64,000 bases of DNA from an uncultured Microbacterium sp. (GTDB lineage: Bacteria > Actinomycetota > Actinomycetes > Actinomycetales > Microbacteriaceae): assembly GCF_947488465.1 (NCBI RefSeq), contig NZ_CANKZA010000001.1:372001-436000 (forward strand). Reading direction: 5' to 3'. The notes under the pieces were generated by a model. The model was not told the origin of the DNA. It worked only from the letters and a program-made list of their open reading frames with translations, and ran no database searches. Position numbers and translations under genes: made by a program. Shown piece after piece: positions 61,675-64,000 of the stretch (the stretch's first letter is position 1; every line of letters starts with the position of its first letter).

Positions 61675-62237
61675 CAGACCCTCAGACGCCCGTGGCGTCG
61701 CCCTTCCCGCATACGGCCGGCCGCACCAAGGGGTACGCGCCGGACGCGGTAGACGCGTTCCTCACGCGGGCACGGGACGCCTTTCAGTCCGACGAGGTGA
61801 GCGACCTTGATGCCGGCACGATCCGCACGGTCGCCTTCCCGCTCGTCAAGCGGGGCTACCAGGTGGCGGCAGTGGATGCTGCCCTGGGCCGAATCGAGGA
61901 TGCGTTTGCCGCGCGCGAGCGTGAGCGTGCTCTGTCGCGCGCGGGTGCGCGGGCGTGGGTGGGCCAGTCGCGTCAACTCGGGCAGGAAGTCCTCGACCGA
62001 TTGACACGGCCCAAGCGCCACCGTTTCGCGCGTACTTCTCTGCTGCGGTACGGCTACCGCATCGATGAGGTCGACCTCGTCGCTGATCGGATCGCCCGCT
62101 TCCTCGAGACAGGCGAGGGTGTGTCCGTCGAGCAGATTCGAACCGTCGCTTTTCGCATGCAGCGGCGGGGCTACAACGAAGCGCAGGTGGATGCCGTCCT
62201 CGATGCCGTGGTCGAGGTCATGCTCGCTGTTGTGTGA
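61671..62237 (+). CDS. DivIVA-repeat domain protein
   Basis: A 188-residue protein with four copies of the DivIVA N-terminal type motif G-Y-x4-V-D: at residues 21 (GYAPDAVDAF), 62 (GYQVAAVDAA), 128 (GYRIDEVDLV) and 167 (GYNEAQVDAV). The first and second halves are internal duplicates (IRTVAFPLVKRGY at 51 and IRTVAFRMQRRGY at 156). A basic linker lies between (about 84-122). DivIVA/Wag31 motifs bind curved membrane through the loop; this protein lacks the long coiled coil, so it is not Wag31 itself. Coupled to cdsA. Confidence 0.8.
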   Translation: MTDPQTPVASPFPHTAGRTKGYAPDAVDAFLTRARDAFQSDEVSDLDAGTIRTVAFPLVKRGYQVAAVDAALGRIEDAFAARERERALSRAGARAWVGQSRQLGQEVLDRLTRPKRHRFARTSLLRYGYRIDEVDLVADRIARFLETGEGVSVEQIRTVAFRMQRRGYNEAQVDAVLDAVVEVMLAVV

Positions 62238-62286
62238 GCGGCCTCTCATCACAGCGGTCTCACGCGCCCGCTAGAATCAGGGAACT

Positions 62287-63039
62287 GTGACTTCCGAAGC
62301 CGACTTGGTCCCCCAGGAACCCCGCCCGATTGCCACGCAGTCGTCCGAGGTGCGCCCTGCTGCGCGGCCGCGGATGCCGCAGCAGCCCGCGCGTTGGTCG
62401 CGCCGTCGCGGTGTGGTCGGCACCTTTGCTGTTCTCGCGGTGGCGGCATTCGCCGCAGCCTACGTCGGGCCCCTCACGACGTCTACGCCGGCCGCTCACG
62501 CTGCCGAAGTCGACCCGGTGTCGCTCTATGCGCACACGATCCATGATGCGCAGGAGTACCTGGCAGCGTCTGAAGCCGCGGGGGTCGACCTCGGCCGAGA
62601 CGGCCTGGCGTATACCGTGTACGTCACCCCGACACCCACCCCCACGCCCACCGCGACTCCCACGAAGAAGCCTGCCTCCACGGGGGGATCATCGTCCTCG
62701 GGTGGCGGGTGGTCACCGCCGTTCGTTTCACCCGATCCGGGGTCTGCCCAGGCGATCGCCTACGAGATGGTGATGGCTCGTGGCTGGGGAGACAGTGAAT
62801 TCGCCTGCCTCGTCGCTCTCTGGAACAAGGAATCGGGCTGGCGTGTCAACGCCTACAACGCCTCGAGCGGCGCGTATGGGATTCCGCAGTCGCTGCCGGG
62901 GAACAAGATGGCAACAGCCGGCGCTGACTGGGCGACCAACCCGGCAACTCAGATCAGTTGGGGACTCGGTTACATCGGTGGCCGCTACGGTGCACCCTGT
63001 GGAGCGTGGGGACACTCTCAGGCCAAGGGCTGGTACTGA
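62287..63039 (+). CDS. Secreted lytic transglycosylase-like protein
   Basis: A 250-residue protein with a basic cytoplasmic start, one membrane/signal segment (about 43-62), a Thr-Pro linker (about 114-126) and a Ser/Gly stretch, then a C-terminal lysozyme-like (SLT/RpfB-type) domain. LVALWNKESGWRVNAYN contains the probable catalytic Glu182, followed by SGAYGIPQSLPG and QISWGLGYIGGRYGAP. Cys174 and Cys238 could form a disulfide. GTG 62287 is preceded by TAGAAT (62272-62277), giving a leader of about 3 nt. Likely wall remodelling or resuscitation-type function. Confidence 0.88.
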   Translation: MTSEADLVPQEPRPIATQSSEVRPAARPRMPQQPARWSRRRGVVGTFAVLAVAAFAAAYVGPLTTSTPAAHAAEVDPVSLYAHTIHDAQEYLAASEAAGVDLGRDGLAYTVYVTPTPTPTPTATPTKKPASTGGSSSSGGGWSPPFVSPDPGSAQAIAYEMVMARGWGDSEFACLVALWNKESGWRVNAYNASSGAYGIPQSLPGNKMATAGADWATNPATQISWGLGYIGGRYGAPCGAWGHSQAKGWY

Positions 63040-63043
63040 TCGC

Positions 63044-63325
63044 ATGCCCCGCGCGCACCGTCGCAGGCCCGAGCCCGCCGACGACTCGTTCGACCGTCTG
63101 CTGAACGGGTGGAAGCGGAGCGAGACCCGCCGTGGTGTCGAGTGGACCGTGCAACCCGTGTCGGCAGCGAAAGCCCAGAAGACCTATACCTGCCCGGGCT
63201 GCGGCCGAGATGTGGTTCCCGGCACCGCGCACGTCGTCGTCTGGCGCGCAGACGGGGTCCTCGGCGACGCCGCGGACGTGGCGGCGCGGCGCCACTGGCA
63301 CTCCGCGTGTTGGAAGATCGGATGA
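63044..63325 (+). CDS. Small Cys/His-motif protein
   Basis: A 93-residue protein with a basic N terminus, PADDSFDRLLNGWKRSETRR, and a C-terminal CPGCGRDVVPGTAH followed by RHWHSACW, a C-x2-C...H...H-x2-C arrangement suited to binding one zinc. Similar short proteins occur downstream of secreted wall enzymes in Microbacteriaceae; the function is unknown. It begins 4 bp after the preceding stop and overlaps the next gene by ATGA. Confidence 0.75.
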   Translation: MPRAHRRRPEPADDSFDRLLNGWKRSETRRGVEWTVQPVSAAKAQKTYTCPGCGRDVVPGTAHVVVWRADGVLGDAADVAARRHWHSACWKIG

Positions 63326-64000
63326 CGATGGAAATTCGCGGACCCGTCCAGCTCCCGGCTCGCCGTGAGGACATCGAGCTGCACACCCTCGATGGGCTCA
63401 CCCTCGTCGGCGAGCTCGCGCTTCCCGAGCACACAGATCCCGTCGCCACACTGGTGACGCTGCATCCCTTGCCGACAGCCGGTGGCTTCATGGATTCGCA
63501 CATCCTGCGCAAAGCGGCCGGGCGCCTGCCCGCTCTGGCCGACCTGGCCGTGTTGCGCTTCAACACGCGAGGCACCACCTCACCGCGGGGGACGAGCGAG
63601 GGCACCTTCGACGGCGGCGCCGCGGAGGAATTCGACGTCGCCGCCGCGATGGCGTTCGTCCACGATCGCGGTTTGCCGCATCCCTGGATCGTTGGATGGT
63701 CCTTCGGCACAGAACTCGCGCTGAAGTATGGGCGCGATCACGCGATCGAGGGCGCCATTCTGCTCTCCCCGCCGCTGCATCGTGCGACAGCCGACGACGT
63801 GGCCGGCTGGAGCGGCGATCCGCGGCGTCTTGTCGTCATCGTTCCCGAGTTCGACGATTATCTGCGCCCGGCGGAGGCGAGAGAGCGATTCTCCTCGGTA
63901 CCCGGTGCCACCCTCGTCGCGGTGGACGGGGGAAAGCACCTGTGGGTGGGAGAGACGCAGACCCGCAGGGTCCTCACCGAGATCGTCGCCGTCACGCATC
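63322..64000 (+). CDS. Alpha/beta hydrolase (partial, runs off the window)
   Basis: At least 226 residues are present and no stop codon is reached. The alpha/beta-hydrolase nucleophile elbow is IVGWSFGTELAL (G-x-S-x-G), an acidic residue candidate is in EFDDYLRP, and the catalytic His candidate in DGGKHLWVGE, in the correct order. TLHPLPTAGGFMDSHI supplies the oxyanion-loop region. Domain coverage looks nearly complete, so only a few residues are missing. Substrate unknown. Confidence 0.85.
   Translation, partial: MTMEIRGPVQLPARREDIELHTLDGLTLVGELALPEHTDPVATLVTLHPLPTAGGFMDSHILRKAAGRLPALADLAVLRFNTRGTTSPRGTSEGTFDGGAAEEFDVAAAMAFVHDRGLPHPWIVGWSFGTELALKYGRDHAIEGAILLSPPLHRATADDVAGWSGDPRRLVVIVPEFDDYLRPAEARERFSSVPGATLVAVDGGKHLWVGETQTRRVLTEIVAVTH

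Noticed and set aside
1..64000. CRISPR arrays, insertion sequences, prophage, rRNA
   Set aside because: No regularly spaced direct repeats, transposase motifs, phage structural genes or rRNA sequence were seen. The regular repeats at 8153-9994 are coding heptads.

Overview
The window reads as a chromosome segment of a high-GC Gram-positive actinobacterium, most likely Microbacterium or a close relative in the Microbacteriaceae. The basis is the strongly GC-biased third codon positions, frequent GTG/TTG starts, the typical actinobacterial order of the housekeeping cluster, and family members common in that group (DUF3515, DUF2469, DUF4349, L32/YceD, comM-dprA). The genus call is inference from gene order and protein style; no 16S gene is present.

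Positions 1-15300 are the more variable part. They hold the tail of a fumarylacetoacetate-hydrolase-like gene, an MFS exporter, a PLP-dependent class V aminotransferase divergent from a LysR regulator, then gltX and tRNA-Gln(CTG). Next come a stand-alone GmrSD-type (DUF262+DUF1524) restriction-like gene, a divergent 2-oxoglutarate-oxygenase-like protein, and a 613-residue membrane protein made almost wholly of xxxLxxG heptads. A complete fructose operon follows (DeoR regulator, 1-phosphofructokinase, EIIABC, HPr), then an UlaG-like metallo-hydrolase and tRNA-Glu(CTC).

Positions 15300-36270 carry a carotenoid-dehydrogenase-like oxidoreductase, an ECF sigma factor coupled to a DUF4349 membrane protein, a TerC/Alx family gene behind a probable yybP-ykoY manganese riboswitch, and leuCD behind a Leu-Leu-Leu leader peptide. 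These lead into the envelope/lipid/cofactor run murA-plsC-gpsA-ddl-DUF3515-thiL, then rsmD/acyltransferase, recG, coaD, yceD-rpmF-rnc-mutM, and a divergent GNAT/small-protein pair.

Positions 36270-64000 are the conserved core: smc-ftsY (with ffh farther on) for chromosome organisation and SRP targeting, lipBA, a TetR regulator, rpsP-khpA-rimM-trmD, map, rplS-lepB-rnhB-DUF2469, yraN-comM-dprA-xerC, rpsB-tsf-pyrH-frr-cdsA, and a DivIVA-repeat protein. The end has a transglycosylase-like secreted protein, a small Cys/His-motif protein and a truncated alpha/beta hydrolase. Many genes overlap by ATGA/GTGA, so translational coupling is widespread, and several genes have a TAnnnT -10 element exactly 6-7 nt before the start codon, implying leaderless mRNAs.

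No CRISPR array, insertion sequence, prophage, rRNA or recognisable integrated island is visible. The most interesting material is regulatory (riboswitch, leader peptides, leaderless promoters, long extragenic palindromes) plus a few accessory proteins near the two tRNAs.
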